From: Streptomyces dangxiongensis
Lineage (GTDB): Bacteria > Actinomycetota > Actinomycetes > Streptomycetales > Streptomycetaceae
Direction: 5' to 3'
NCBI RefSeq assembly: GCF_003675325.1
Contig: NZ_CP033073.1
Location: 2,542,001 to 2,606,000 of the forward strand
Length of the DNA: 64,000 bases
Below are positions 56,952-64,000 of the stretch, piece by piece. A program made the position numbers and the translations under genes. How positions within the stretch are numbered: position 1 is the first letter of the stretch; each line of letters begins with the position of its first letter. A model generated the notes under the pieces. The model did not search any database and was not told where the DNA came from. It saw only the letters and a program-made list of their open reading frames with translations.

Positions 56952-57724
56952 TTGCAGTCTCCTCCCAGCCGTTCGGTGATGTCGGCCAGAAGTGCGTCTT
57001 CGTGGTCCGACAGATAGAAATGCCCCCCGGGAAAGACACGGAACGAGAACTCCGCGGAGGTCAGGTCCCGCCAGGCGCGGGCGTCGTCCGGGTCGACTCC
57101 GGGGTCGGCGTCACCGACGTACGCGGTGACCGGAGCGGTCATCGTGCGGCCCGGCAGGGGCCGGTAGGTCTCGACGAGCCGCAGATCCGCACGCATCGCG
57201 GGGAGCACCAGCGGACGCAGTTCGGGGTCCGCCAGCACCGCCTCGTCCATCGCGCCGAGTTCACCGAACCACTCCACCATCGCCTCGTCGCTTGCGAGGT
57301 GTACGTCCGTGTGGCGCGGCGGGGACAGCGGGGAGGCGGCACCGGACACGAACACCCGCCGTGGCCTGGCCCGGTACCGTCGTTCCAGCCGCAGCGCCAC
57401 CTCGTAGGCGACCGACGCGCCCATGCTGTGCCCGAAGAGGGCGAAGGGCCGGTCGAGCAGCGGCAGCAGGGCCGCGGCGACACCGTCGGCGAGGGACTCC
57501 ATGTCCTGGAGGCACTCCTCCGCCAGGCGGTCCTGGCGCCCCGGGTACTGCACGGCGACCATCTCGACGCCCGCCGTCGGGGCGTGCGCCCACCGGTGGA
57601 ACGCGCCGGCGTTGCCACCCGCGTACGGCAGGCAGAACAGCCGCAGAGAAGGTGACTCCAGCGGTCGGTATCTCTTGATCCACGCGCTGTCGCCACGCGG
57701 TGGGCGAATGGGTGCCAGGGACAC
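56948..57724 (-). CDS. Type II thioesterase
   Basis: External thioesterase that clears wrongly loaded carriers of NRPS systems. The 258-residue alpha/beta-hydrolase has the nucleophile Ser100 in GHSMGA, the YAGGNAGAF loop near residue 35, VGDADPGVD for the acid, and FPGGHFYL for the His. I chose GTG 57724 with ggagagg 6 bases upstream; an ATG at 57739 is the alternative. First gene of the eight-gene overlapping operon to 49869. Confidence 0.92.
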   Translation of the reverse strand: MSLAPIRPPRGDSAWIKRYRPLESPSLRLFCLPYAGGNAGAFHRWAHAPTAGVEMVAVQYPGRQDRLAEECLQDMESLADGVAAALLPLLDRPFALFGHSMGASVAYEVALRLERRYRARPRRVFVSGAASPLSPPRHTDVHLASDEAMVEWFGELGAMDEAVLADPELRPLVLPAMRADLRLVETYRPLPGRTMTAPVTAYVGDADPGVDPDDARAWRDLTSAEFSFRVFPGGHFYLSDHEDALLADITERLGGDCK

Positions 57725-57926
57725 TGATGGCCTCTCCATCGGAAGACGAACACGACCGGCCAAATACGGTTCGACACCCTAGCCACAAAATTCTTCGGAT
57801 GGCCGGGGAAGCCGGCCCGGAGGCAGTTGCCCATTCAGGTTGCCTCCAGTCCTCTGTGCGTCGGTTGGGCGAGGGTTTGACATGCCTGATGCTCGCCCCG
57901 ACGCATGAAGGGTTTTTTCGCCAGAC
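57725..57926. promoter_or_regulatory. Divergent promoter region with two inverted repeats
   Basis: The 202-base gap feeds the acyl-cap operon (minus) and the aldehyde dehydrogenase-terpene-Dap genes (plus). It holds an inverted repeat ggaggca/tgcctcc (57819-57825 and 57841-57847) and a nearby ggccgg/ccggcc hairpin (57801-57817). A ttgaca at 57877-57882 could be a -35 element for the plus strand; the -10 is unclear. Confidence 0.5.
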
Positions 57927-59354
57927 ATGGATTCACTGCCACTTGGCTCGGTTTATCTGAACGGGCGTTGGACCGCTCCGGAGACCCGGGAGACGCTGCC
58001 GGTCGAGAATCCGGCCACCGAAACGGAGATCGGCCGGGTGCCGGCGTGCGGTGCGGCGGACGTTCGGCGTGCCGTGGCCGCGGCCGGTGCGGCGGGTGCC
58101 GGCTGGGCCGCGACGGACCCGGCCGCCCGCGCCGGGGTGCTGCTGGCGCTGCGCGACGCCCTCGCCGAGCACCACGAGGACATGGCCCGGCTGATCACCC
58201 GGGAGATGGGCTCCCCTCTCACCTTCTCGCGGCGCGTGCAGGCGGGCCTGCCCCTGAAGGTGCTGGAGGGCTTCGCCGAGGCGCTGACGGCGGACCCGGG
58301 CGAGGAACGCGTCGGGCACTCACTGGTCGTGCGGGAGCCGGCCGGGGTGGTGGGCGCGATCACGCCGTGGAACTATCCGCTGCACCAGGTGATCGCCAAG
58401 GTGGGGGCCGCGCTGGCCGCCGGGTGCACAGTGGTGCTCAAGCCCAGTGAACTCGCCCCGCTTTCCGCCTATTTCCTCACCACCCTGATCGACGGCCTGG
58501 GCCTGCCGCCCGGCGTGTTCAACCTGGTGCCGGGCCGCGGCACGGAGGCCGGCCGCGCGCTGGCCGCCGACGCCGGCGTCGACGTGGTGTCCTTCACCGG
58601 GTCGCTGCGCGCGGGCCGGGAGGTCGGCTCGGTCGCGGGCGGCGGCGTCAAGCGGGTCTGCCTGGAGCTGGGCGGCAAGTCGGCCACGGTGGTGCTGCCG
58701 GACGCCGACCTCGCCACGGCCGTCACCGACGGGGTGCGCTCCGCCCTGCACAACGCCGGGCAGACCTGCTCCGCCCGCAGCAGGCTGCTCGTCCCGCGGT
58801 CCCGGACGGACGAGGCGGTGGACGTGGTGCGGTCGGTCCTGGCCGGGTACGTGCCGGGCGACCCGGCCGACCCCGGCTGCCGGCTCGGTCCGCTGGTCTC
58901 GCGGGCCCAGCGGGACCGGGTCCTGGAGCACGTGCGCGCCGCCGAGGCCGGCGGTGCCCGCCGGGTGGCCGGCTCGCCACAGGACGAGGTCCCCGCCCGG
59001 GGCCACTACGTGGCGGCCGGCGCGTGGACCGGCGTACCGGCCGACGCCCCGCTCGCCCAGGAGGAGGTCTTCGGGCCCGTCCTCGTCGTCCTGCCCTTCG
59101 ACGACGAGGCGGACGCCGTGCGCCTGGCGAACTCCACGCCCTACGGACTGGCGGCGACCGTCTGGTCCGCCGACCCGGACCGGGCCACGGCCGTCGCCCG
59201 CCGGCTGCGCGCCGGCCAGGTCGACATCAACGACGCGGCCTTCAACCCGGCGGCCCCCTTCGGCGGTTACGGCATGTCCGGCGTCGGCCGCGAGCTGGGC
59301 GCACACGGCATCCGCGAGTTCCAGGACACCAAGTCCCTCCAGTTGCCGGCCTGA
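57927..59354 (+). CDS. NAD(P)-dependent aldehyde dehydrogenase
   Basis: Oxidises an aldehyde to an acid. The 475-residue protein has the full family set: PWNYP with Asn149, SFTGS near 222, catalytic Glu247 in ELGGK and Cys281 in NAGQTCSARS. ATG 57927 starts the plus-strand group. Next comes the terpene synthase, 95 bases on, then an MpaB-like oxygenase. In the MpaB' pathway oxygenase cleavage of a prenyl chain gives an aldehyde that is then oxidised, so this enzyme may turn a terpenoid aldehyde into an acid; an amino acid or sugar route is also possible. Confidence 0.92.
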   Translation: MDSLPLGSVYLNGRWTAPETRETLPVENPATETEIGRVPACGAADVRRAVAAAGAAGAGWAATDPAARAGVLLALRDALAEHHEDMARLITREMGSPLTFSRRVQAGLPLKVLEGFAEALTADPGEERVGHSLVVREPAGVVGAITPWNYPLHQVIAKVGAALAAGCTVVLKPSELAPLSAYFLTTLIDGLGLPPGVFNLVPGRGTEAGRALAADAGVDVVSFTGSLRAGREVGSVAGGGVKRVCLELGGKSATVVLPDADLATAVTDGVRSALHNAGQTCSARSRLLVPRSRTDEAVDVVRSVLAGYVPGDPADPGCRLGPLVSRAQRDRVLEHVRAAEAGGARRVAGSPQDEVPARGHYVAAGAWTGVPADAPLAQEEVFGPVLVVLPFDDEADAVRLANSTPYGLAATVWSADPDRATAVARRLRAGQVDINDAAFNPAAPFGGYGMSGVGRELGAHGIREFQDTKSLQLPA

Positions 59355-59449
59355 ACCGCCCCCCGCACGGGCGGTGCGGGCGGGAGACCGACCCCGCCGA
59401 AGGCGAAGCCGAGGCGGCACACGACAACGACGACCACCACGGATGCCAG

Positions 59450-60472
59450 ATGACCCTCAGCATGCCGCCCCTCCGTTCCGACTTCCCCGCACGGATCAGC
59501 CCGTTCACCGACAGCGTCGAGCAGAGCACCCGTGCCTTCGTCGACCGCTTCGGCCTGGTCCCCGACCAGGCCTCCCGCGACCACCACGCGCGGTCGCTGC
59601 TCGGGACGCTGATGTCCCGGGCCTATCCCGACTCCGGGGAGAGGGAACTCGCCCTGGTGACCGACTGGATCAGCTGCATGCTCGTCCTGGACGACCAGTT
59701 CGACGAGACCCAACTGGGCCAGGATCCCGACCGGCTGCGCCGGGTGTGCGACGAGGTCCTCGGCTGGCTCCCGGCCGACGGCACCGTGCCCGAGCGGCCA
59801 CCCGCCCCGGTGGAGGCCTCCCTCAGCCGGGTGTTCCGCCCGGCCTACGCGGATCTGTGGCGGCGCACCGCGCCGTACACGTCCGCCACCTGGCGCGCCC
59901 GGTTCGCCGGGCACATCGGGGCGTTCTTCGACACCTGCGTGTGGGAGGCCCGGAACCGGCTGACCGGCCGGGTGCCGAGCGTCGCCGAGTACATCGACCA
60001 CCGGGGCCGGGCCCTGATGCCGTACCTGGACCTGATCGAGGTGACCACGCACGCCGAGGTGCCCGAGGAGATCTACCGGCTGCCCGAGTTCACCGAGATG
60101 AACCAGGCGCTCTCCGACGCCGACCTGTGGACCAACGACCTCTTCTCCTGCGAGAAGGAGGCGCTGCTCGGCGACCCGCACAACCTCGTGCTGGTCCACC
60201 GGCACGAGCACGGCTGCGACCTGCAGACCTCGGTCGACGCGGTCGGCGCGATGGTCCAGGAGCGCTTCGACCGGTTCACCGAGCTGAGCCGGTCCTTCCC
60301 GGGCCCCGTCCTGGCGGCCGATCTGTCCCCCGCCGGGCGGGCGTCGCTGAGTCACCACATCGAGGGCCTGCGTAGCTGGCTCAGCGGCCAGCTCCAGTGG
60401 CGCTACGAGACCGGCCGGTTCGACCCGACACGGCCCGAGGTGGTCTCGGCCACCGGCTCGACCCCGCTGTAG
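59450..60472 (+). CDS. Class I terpene synthase
   Basis: Ionises a prenyl diphosphate and cyclises it. The 340-residue protein has the size of a bacterial mono-domain enzyme and both metal motifs: the aspartate-rich DDQFDE at 81-86 and the triad NDLFSCEKE with N229, S233 and E237. A C-terminal WRY is also present. The start is the ATG at 59450; the ribosome site is weak and ATG 59462 is possible. The product skeleton cannot be predicted by eye. The prenyl synthase at 48712 probably provides its substrate. Followed 41 bases later by the MpaB-like oxygenase. Confidence 0.93.
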   Translation: MTLSMPPLRSDFPARISPFTDSVEQSTRAFVDRFGLVPDQASRDHHARSLLGTLMSRAYPDSGERELALVTDWISCMLVLDDQFDETQLGQDPDRLRRVCDEVLGWLPADGTVPERPPAPVEASLSRVFRPAYADLWRRTAPYTSATWRARFAGHIGAFFDTCVWEARNRLTGRVPSVAEYIDHRGRALMPYLDLIEVTTHAEVPEEIYRLPEFTEMNQALSDADLWTNDLFSCEKEALLGDPHNLVLVHRHEHGCDLQTSVDAVGAMVQERFDRFTELSRSFPGPVLAADLSPAGRASLSHHIEGLRSWLSGQLQWRYETGRFDPTRPEVVSATGSTPL

Positions 60473-60513
60473 CGGCCCGACCCATGCCGATCACTCACGA
60501 TCGAGGTACGTGA

Positions 60514-61425
60514 ATGCGAGACCGGTACGCGACCCTGAAACACCTGCAAGGGCTCGACCCGAAGACCGACCACGAAACCATCCACCGAATATCCTCCGAC
60601 CGCGAATTCCCCTGGGACTACGGCCGGGGATTGGAGGTGGCCATCTGGCGCACCTGCTGCGTGCCCAGCATCTCCGGAATGCTGGACGGCAGCGGTGAAT
60701 TCGCGCTGCGCGCGCAGAAGCGGTACGACGACACACGCATTCTGCTGGGGGAGATGGTCCGGGGCGGATACGACTCCGAGCGCGGCCGGCAGGCCCTTCG
60801 GCAGATCAACCAGGCACACCGCCGCTTCTCCATCGACAACGACGACATGCTCTACGTGCTGTCCACCTTCGTCTTCGAGCCGATCCGGTGGATCGACCGC
60901 TGGGCGTGGCGCCCGGTCAGCGAGACCGAGCGGCTGGCGGCGTTCTACTTCTACACGGAAGTGGGCCGGCGGATGAACATCCGCGACCTGCCCACCGACG
61001 TCGACGCCTTCGAGCGGTTCAACCGGGAGTACGAGAAGGAGCACTTCCACCCGGCGGCGAGCAACCGACGCGTCGGTGGTCACATCCTCCGCCTGTACGC
61101 CTCCTGGTATCCGCGTCCGGTGAGCGACGCGGTGGCCGCCACCCTGCCCTGCCGCCTGGACACGCCGGCGCGGCAGGCTCTCGGCATGCCGGAGCCGACG
61201 TGGCGGGCGCGCGGCCTGAACACCCTGGGGCTGCGCGGGCACGCGGCGGCCGAACGGCTGGCGCCGGCCCTGATGGCGCGGCTGATGACCCGGCCGACCG
61301 CCCGGACCTATCCGGGCTATCCCCACGGCTACCGCATCGGCGACATCGGCCCCGATCACGTCACCCGGCAGACCGCGGACTCACGGACCGAGCCGCTCAC
61401 GACGGCAGGAAACGATCACTCATGA
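60514..61425 (+). CDS. MpaB/rubber-oxygenase-like (DUF2236) protein
   Basis: A 303-residue helical protein of the family that includes fungal MpaB' and bacterial latex-clearing protein, both of which cut isoprenoid double bonds oxidatively. Recognised by the EFPWDYGRGLEVAIWRT block (about 31-47) and INQAHRRFSIDNDDMLYVL; His102 in the latter is a candidate heme ligand. No signal peptide or clear membrane span. It lies after a terpene synthase and its stop overlaps the start of the SbnA-like gene, so terpene tailoring and Dap supply are co-translated. Family recognition is fairly sure, activity is inferred. Confidence 0.85.
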   Translation: MRDRYATLKHLQGLDPKTDHETIHRISSDREFPWDYGRGLEVAIWRTCCVPSISGMLDGSGEFALRAQKRYDDTRILLGEMVRGGYDSERGRQALRQINQAHRRFSIDNDDMLYVLSTFVFEPIRWIDRWAWRPVSETERLAAFYFYTEVGRRMNIRDLPTDVDAFERFNREYEKEHFHPAASNRRVGGHILRLYASWYPRPVSDAVAATLPCRLDTPARQALGMPEPTWRARGLNTLGLRGHAAAERLAPALMARLMTRPTARTYPGYPHGYRIGDIGPDHVTRQTADSRTEPLTTAGNDHS

Positions 61426-62471
61426 CCTCGTTCAACGCCCCGGCGGCCGTGGAGCGCCCGCCGGGCCGGATCGGCGGCACACCCCTGGTGCCGGTCCGCG
61501 TGCCCGTACGGGGAGGCTCGCTGCGCCTGTGGCTGAAGCTGGAGTGGGACAACCCCTTCGGCTCGATCAAGGCCCGCACGGCGGAGGCACTGCTGGACGC
61601 CCTGGAGGCGACCGGGCGGCTGGGCCCGGGGAACCGGGTGGTGGAGTCCACTTCCGGCAATCTCGGCGTAGCGCTCGCCGGTCTGTGCGCGGCGCGGGGC
61701 TACGCCTGCACCCTGGTCGTCGAGCCGAGCACCCCGCACGGCAGCGTCGCCCGCATGCGGGAGCTGGGCGCCGACGTCGTCGTCGTACCGGACGTGCCCG
61801 GCGGTCGGACGCTCGACGCCCGGCTGCGGGTGGTCGATGACCTGCTGCGCCGGGACCCCACCGCCGTGTGGACGGACCAGTACCACAGCGCCGCCAACCC
61901 CGGCGTGCACGAGAGCCGGACCGCAGCCGAGCTGGTGCGTCAGGCGCCGAACGGCTCGTACGACGCGGTCGCCGTGGCGGTCTCCACCGGTGGCACGCTC
62001 GCCGGGGTCGCCCAGTTCTTCCGGGACCACCTGCCCACCGCTCGTGTGATCGCCGTCGACGCCGTGGGCTCGGCCGCGCTGGGCGGCCCGGTGGCGGAAC
62101 GGCCGTGCAAACTCGCCGGATTCGGCTCCGGCCGCCCGTCCGGCTTCGTGCGCCCGCACCACGTCGACGACGTCGTCCGGGTGCGTGACGAGGACGCCGC
62201 GGCGGCCTGTGTGCTGCTGCAGCGGGCCACCGGACTGTCGCTGGGCGGGAGCGCGGGGGCCGCCGTGCTGGCCGCGGTCGTCCGGGCCGCGGCGGACCCC
62301 GCGCTGCGCGAGGTGGCCTGCGTGTGCCCGGACAGCGGCGAGAAGTACCCCCTGACCGAGACCGCGGCACGGGTGGGGACGACCGCGTCGCCGGACGTCG
62401 CCACGGCCCTCGACGCCCTGGGCCGGGCCCGCGCCGGCACCCCCCACGCACAGGAGACACCCCTGCCATGA
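61422..62471 (+). CDS. sbnA: SbnA-like PLP enzyme, first step of 2,3-diaminopropionate synthesis
   Basis: SbnA joins O-phosphoserine and glutamate to N-(1-amino-1-carboxyethyl)-glutamate. The 349-residue protein is a cysteine-synthase-fold enzyme: PLP Lys50 in FGSIKART, STSGN at 76-80, STGGTLAG for phosphate and GLSLGGSAGA near the C-terminus. ATG 61422 overlaps the upstream TGA. The SbnB-like gene follows with another overlap; that pair is the recognised signature of Dap synthesis, separating it from ordinary cysteine synthase. Confidence 0.92.
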   Translation: MTSFNAPAAVERPPGRIGGTPLVPVRVPVRGGSLRLWLKLEWDNPFGSIKARTAEALLDALEATGRLGPGNRVVESTSGNLGVALAGLCAARGYACTLVVEPSTPHGSVARMRELGADVVVVPDVPGGRTLDARLRVVDDLLRRDPTAVWTDQYHSAANPGVHESRTAAELVRQAPNGSYDAVAVAVSTGGTLAGVAQFFRDHLPTARVIAVDAVGSAALGGPVAERPCKLAGFGSGRPSGFVRPHHVDDVVRVRDEDAAAACVLLQRATGLSLGGSAGAAVLAAVVRAAADPALREVACVCPDSGEKYPLTETAARVGTTASPDVATALDALGRARAGTPHAQETPLP

Positions 62472-63499
62472 CCGACTCCCCCACGCCCCCGATCACCTAT
62501 CTCGGCAGCGCGGACGTGGCCACCGTCTGCGCCGGCCTGCCGGTCGTCGACATCGTCGCGGACACCCTGCGGGCCGTGCACCGCCGGGCGGCCGGGCTGA
62601 CGCCCGAGGCGGCGCTGCGCTGGACGACGCCCGCCGGTGCCGCCGCCCGCAGCCTGATCCTGCCCGGCTGGTCCGGCGACGCCTACGGCTGCAAGATCAT
62701 CAACGCGTCGCTGGGCAACCACCGCCTCGGCCTGCCCCGCGCCGCCGGACTGGTCGTCCTCAACGACCCGGAGACCGCCCGGCCCACCTGGGTGATGGAG
62801 GGCGGCCTGATCAGCGCCCTGCGCACCGCGGGCGTGTCGCTGGCCGCGGTGCGCGCCCTGCGGGATCCCGCGGAGGTCACCGAGGCGGCCTTCCTCGGCT
62901 GCGGCCGGCAGGCTCAGGTGCACCTGGAACTGCTCCTGCGGACCTGCCCGGCGCTGTCCGAGGTCGTCCTGTACGACCAGGACCCGGACCGCGCGCACCG
63001 GCTGGCCGCCGCACTCGGCTCGTCGGCACCGCGGCTGAGCGTCACCGTCGCCGCGGACGCACAGGAGGCCGCCGGCCGGGCGCGGCTGGTCGTGGCGGTG
63101 ACGACGACGACCGAGCCGTACGTCGAGCTGGACTGGCTGCCCGAGGGCGCGCTGTTCGTCAACGTCTCGCTCGACGACGCCGCGGAGAGCCTGCTGCTGG
63201 GCTGCGACGCGCTGTTCGTCGACGACTGGAAGCTGGTCGCCGAGGACGAACACCGGCTGCTCGGGAAGCTCGCCCGGTCCGGCCGGATCGCCGGCCCGGG
63301 AGAGCCGGCCCCGCACGGCGGCCGGAGCGTCGACGCCACCCTGCCGGCGCTGGTGTCGGGTGCGTTCACGGGGACGGTCGGTGCCGCGGACCGGGTGGTG
63401 GTCAACCCGTTCGGCATGGGCGTGCACGACATCGCCGTGGCCGCGGCGGTCCGCGACCGGGCGGTCGCGCTGGGCCTCGGTCTGGCGCTGCCGCACTGA
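62468..63499 (+). CDS. sbnB: SbnB-like dehydrogenase, second step of 2,3-diaminopropionate synthesis
   Basis: SbnB oxidatively hydrolyses the SbnA product with NAD to Dap and 2-oxoglutarate. The 343-residue protein belongs to the ornithine cyclodeaminase/mu-crystallin fold, with the dinucleotide site FLGCGRQAQVH near residue 140 and conserved GYGCKIINASLGNH-like segment (DAYGCKIINASLGNHRLG). ATG 62468 overlaps the sbnA stop (ATGA). Last gene of the unit; a hairpin follows. Confidence 0.92.
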   Translation: MTDSPTPPITYLGSADVATVCAGLPVVDIVADTLRAVHRRAAGLTPEAALRWTTPAGAAARSLILPGWSGDAYGCKIINASLGNHRLGLPRAAGLVVLNDPETARPTWVMEGGLISALRTAGVSLAAVRALRDPAEVTEAAFLGCGRQAQVHLELLLRTCPALSEVVLYDQDPDRAHRLAAALGSSAPRLSVTVAADAQEAAGRARLVVAVTTTTEPYVELDWLPEGALFVNVSLDDAAESLLLGCDALFVDDWKLVAEDEHRLLGKLARSGRIAGPGEPAPHGGRSVDATLPALVSGAFTGTVGAADRVVVNPFGMGVHDIAVAAAVRDRAVALGLGLALPH

Positions 63500-63506
63500 C
63501 GCCGAC

Positions 63507-63543
63507 GGGCCGGTGCCCCTCCCGCGTGGGCGGGCACCGGCCC
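63507..63543. terminator. Hairpin terminator after the Dap genes
   Basis: A perfect 12-base inverted repeat (gggccggtgccc / gggcaccggccc) lies in the 55-base gap between the convergent sbnB-like and CoA-transferase genes and may serve both. Confidence 0.85.
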
Positions 63544-63554
63544 CCCTCGTCCGC

Positions 63555-64000
63555 TCACCGCCCGCCGGACGGCTCACCAGGCCGGGCCAGCACCTCGGCC
63601 GTGTGCTCCCCGTGCGCCGGGGCCGCCGCGCGCAGCGAGTCCAGCCCCGCGCCGAACCGCACCGGGAACCGCACCTGGCGGCGCGGCCGGTCGGCGGCGG
63701 AGCCCGGCAGCGTGCCCACCAGGTCCCGCTCGGCCGTGTGCGGGTCCGTCAGCAGTTCCTCGGCGGACTCGTACACCGGTGCCCACGGGATGTCCAGACC
63801 GGACAGGACCGAGGTCCACCAGGCGAAGTCGCGCTGTGCGAACACGTCGGCCAGCAGCTTCGCCACCTCGTGCTTGGCCCGGGTGCGGGCAGGGCGCCGG
63901 TCGTAGGAGTCGTCGTCCAGGGCGGGGAAATGCGGTGCCAGGGCGCGCCGGAAGGTCACCCAGAACTTGTCCTCGAAGGTGGCGAGGGCGATCCGGCGGC
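63555..64000 (-). CDS. CaiB/BaiF (family III) CoA-transferase, C-terminal part
   Basis: The frame is open to the window edge, so only the last ~148 residues are visible. RRIALATFEDKFW, then KHEVAKLLADVFAQRDFAWWTSVL and GLDIPWAPVYESAEELLTDPH, is the usual C-terminal part of family III CoA-transferases (the subunit that moves CoA between acids). The catalytic Asp lies in the missing part. An internal GTG/ATG-like start at 63959 is not the true start. It may be the border of the cluster or an acyl-CoA supply gene. Confidence 0.9.
   Translation of the reverse strand, partial: RRIALATFEDKFWVTFRRALAPHFPALDDDSYDRRPARTRAKHEVAKLLADVFAQRDFAWWTSVLSGLDIPWAPVYESAEELLTDPHTAERDLVGTLPGSAADRPRRQVRFPVRFGAGLDSLRAAAPAHGEHTAEVLARPGEPSGGR

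Noticed and set aside
61422..63499. Cysteine synthase and ornithine cyclodeaminase as housekeeping genes
   Set aside because: The overlapping pair in this order is the SbnA/SbnB signature for diaminopropionate, and they are coupled to the terpene genes in the cluster.

Overview
The window is very GC-rich actinobacterial DNA, most likely from a Streptomyces or close relative: nearly every third codon position is G or C, GTG and TTG starts are common, and genes are coupled by ATGA or GTGA overlaps. Almost all of it is one biosynthetic gene cluster for a glycosylated nonribosomal peptide with a linked terpene branch. Both edges cut genes: a fused ABC exporter on the left and a CaiB-type CoA-transferase on the right.

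Layout. 1-5427 (minus): glycosyltransferase, MbtH, Sfp-type phosphopantetheinyl transferase and a double ABC exporter. 5620-9301 (plus): a second glycosyltransferase, NDP-hexose 2,3-dehydratase and NDP-hexose 3-ketoreductase, closed by a terminator. 9743-13913 (minus): DegT-type aminotransferase, a 2-oxoglutarate oxygenase, RmlA and RmlB, preceded by a decayed third glycosyltransferase at 13914-14751. 14894-48435 (minus): two giant NRPS genes (4 and 5 modules) and a crotonyl-CoA carboxylase/reductase-like gene. Each NRPS reading frame is broken once (near 38046 and 17660); the frames rejoin perfectly in domain order, so each is described as one gene. 48712-49788 (plus): polyprenyl diphosphate synthase. 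49869-57724 (minus): an eight-gene overlapping operon with type II thioesterase, stand-alone carrier protein, TrpB-like enzyme, acyl-CoA dehydrogenase, proline-type adenylation enzyme, esterase, enoyl-CoA hydratase family protein and SyrP-like hydroxylase. 57927-63499 (plus): aldehyde dehydrogenase, terpene synthase, MpaB/rubber-oxygenase-like protein, and SbnA/SbnB-like enzymes for 2,3-diaminopropionate (Dap).

How it fits together (inference). The assembly line reads C-A-T, C-A-T, C-A-T, C-A-T-E / C-A-T, C-A-T, C-A-T, C-A-T-E, C-A-T-TE. By-eye specificity codes give X1, a diamino acid (probably Dap), Asp, D-X4, Gly, Asp, Gly, D-X8, X9. The first C domain is of the kind that takes an acyl group from a separate carrier. 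The adenylation enzyme, dehydrogenase and carrier resemble the trio that turns proline into pyrrole-2-carboxyl thioester, a candidate N-cap. The SyrP-like enzyme may beta-hydroxylate Asp. RmlA, RmlB, 2,3-dehydratase, 3-ketoreductase and aminotransferase could make a 4-amino-2,4,6-trideoxyhexose, transferred by one or both glycosyltransferases. The most unusual point is that a terpene synthase and an MpaB-family oxygenase share a transcription unit with the Dap genes, suggesting a peptide carrying a terpenoid group. I do not recognise a known product with this gene set.
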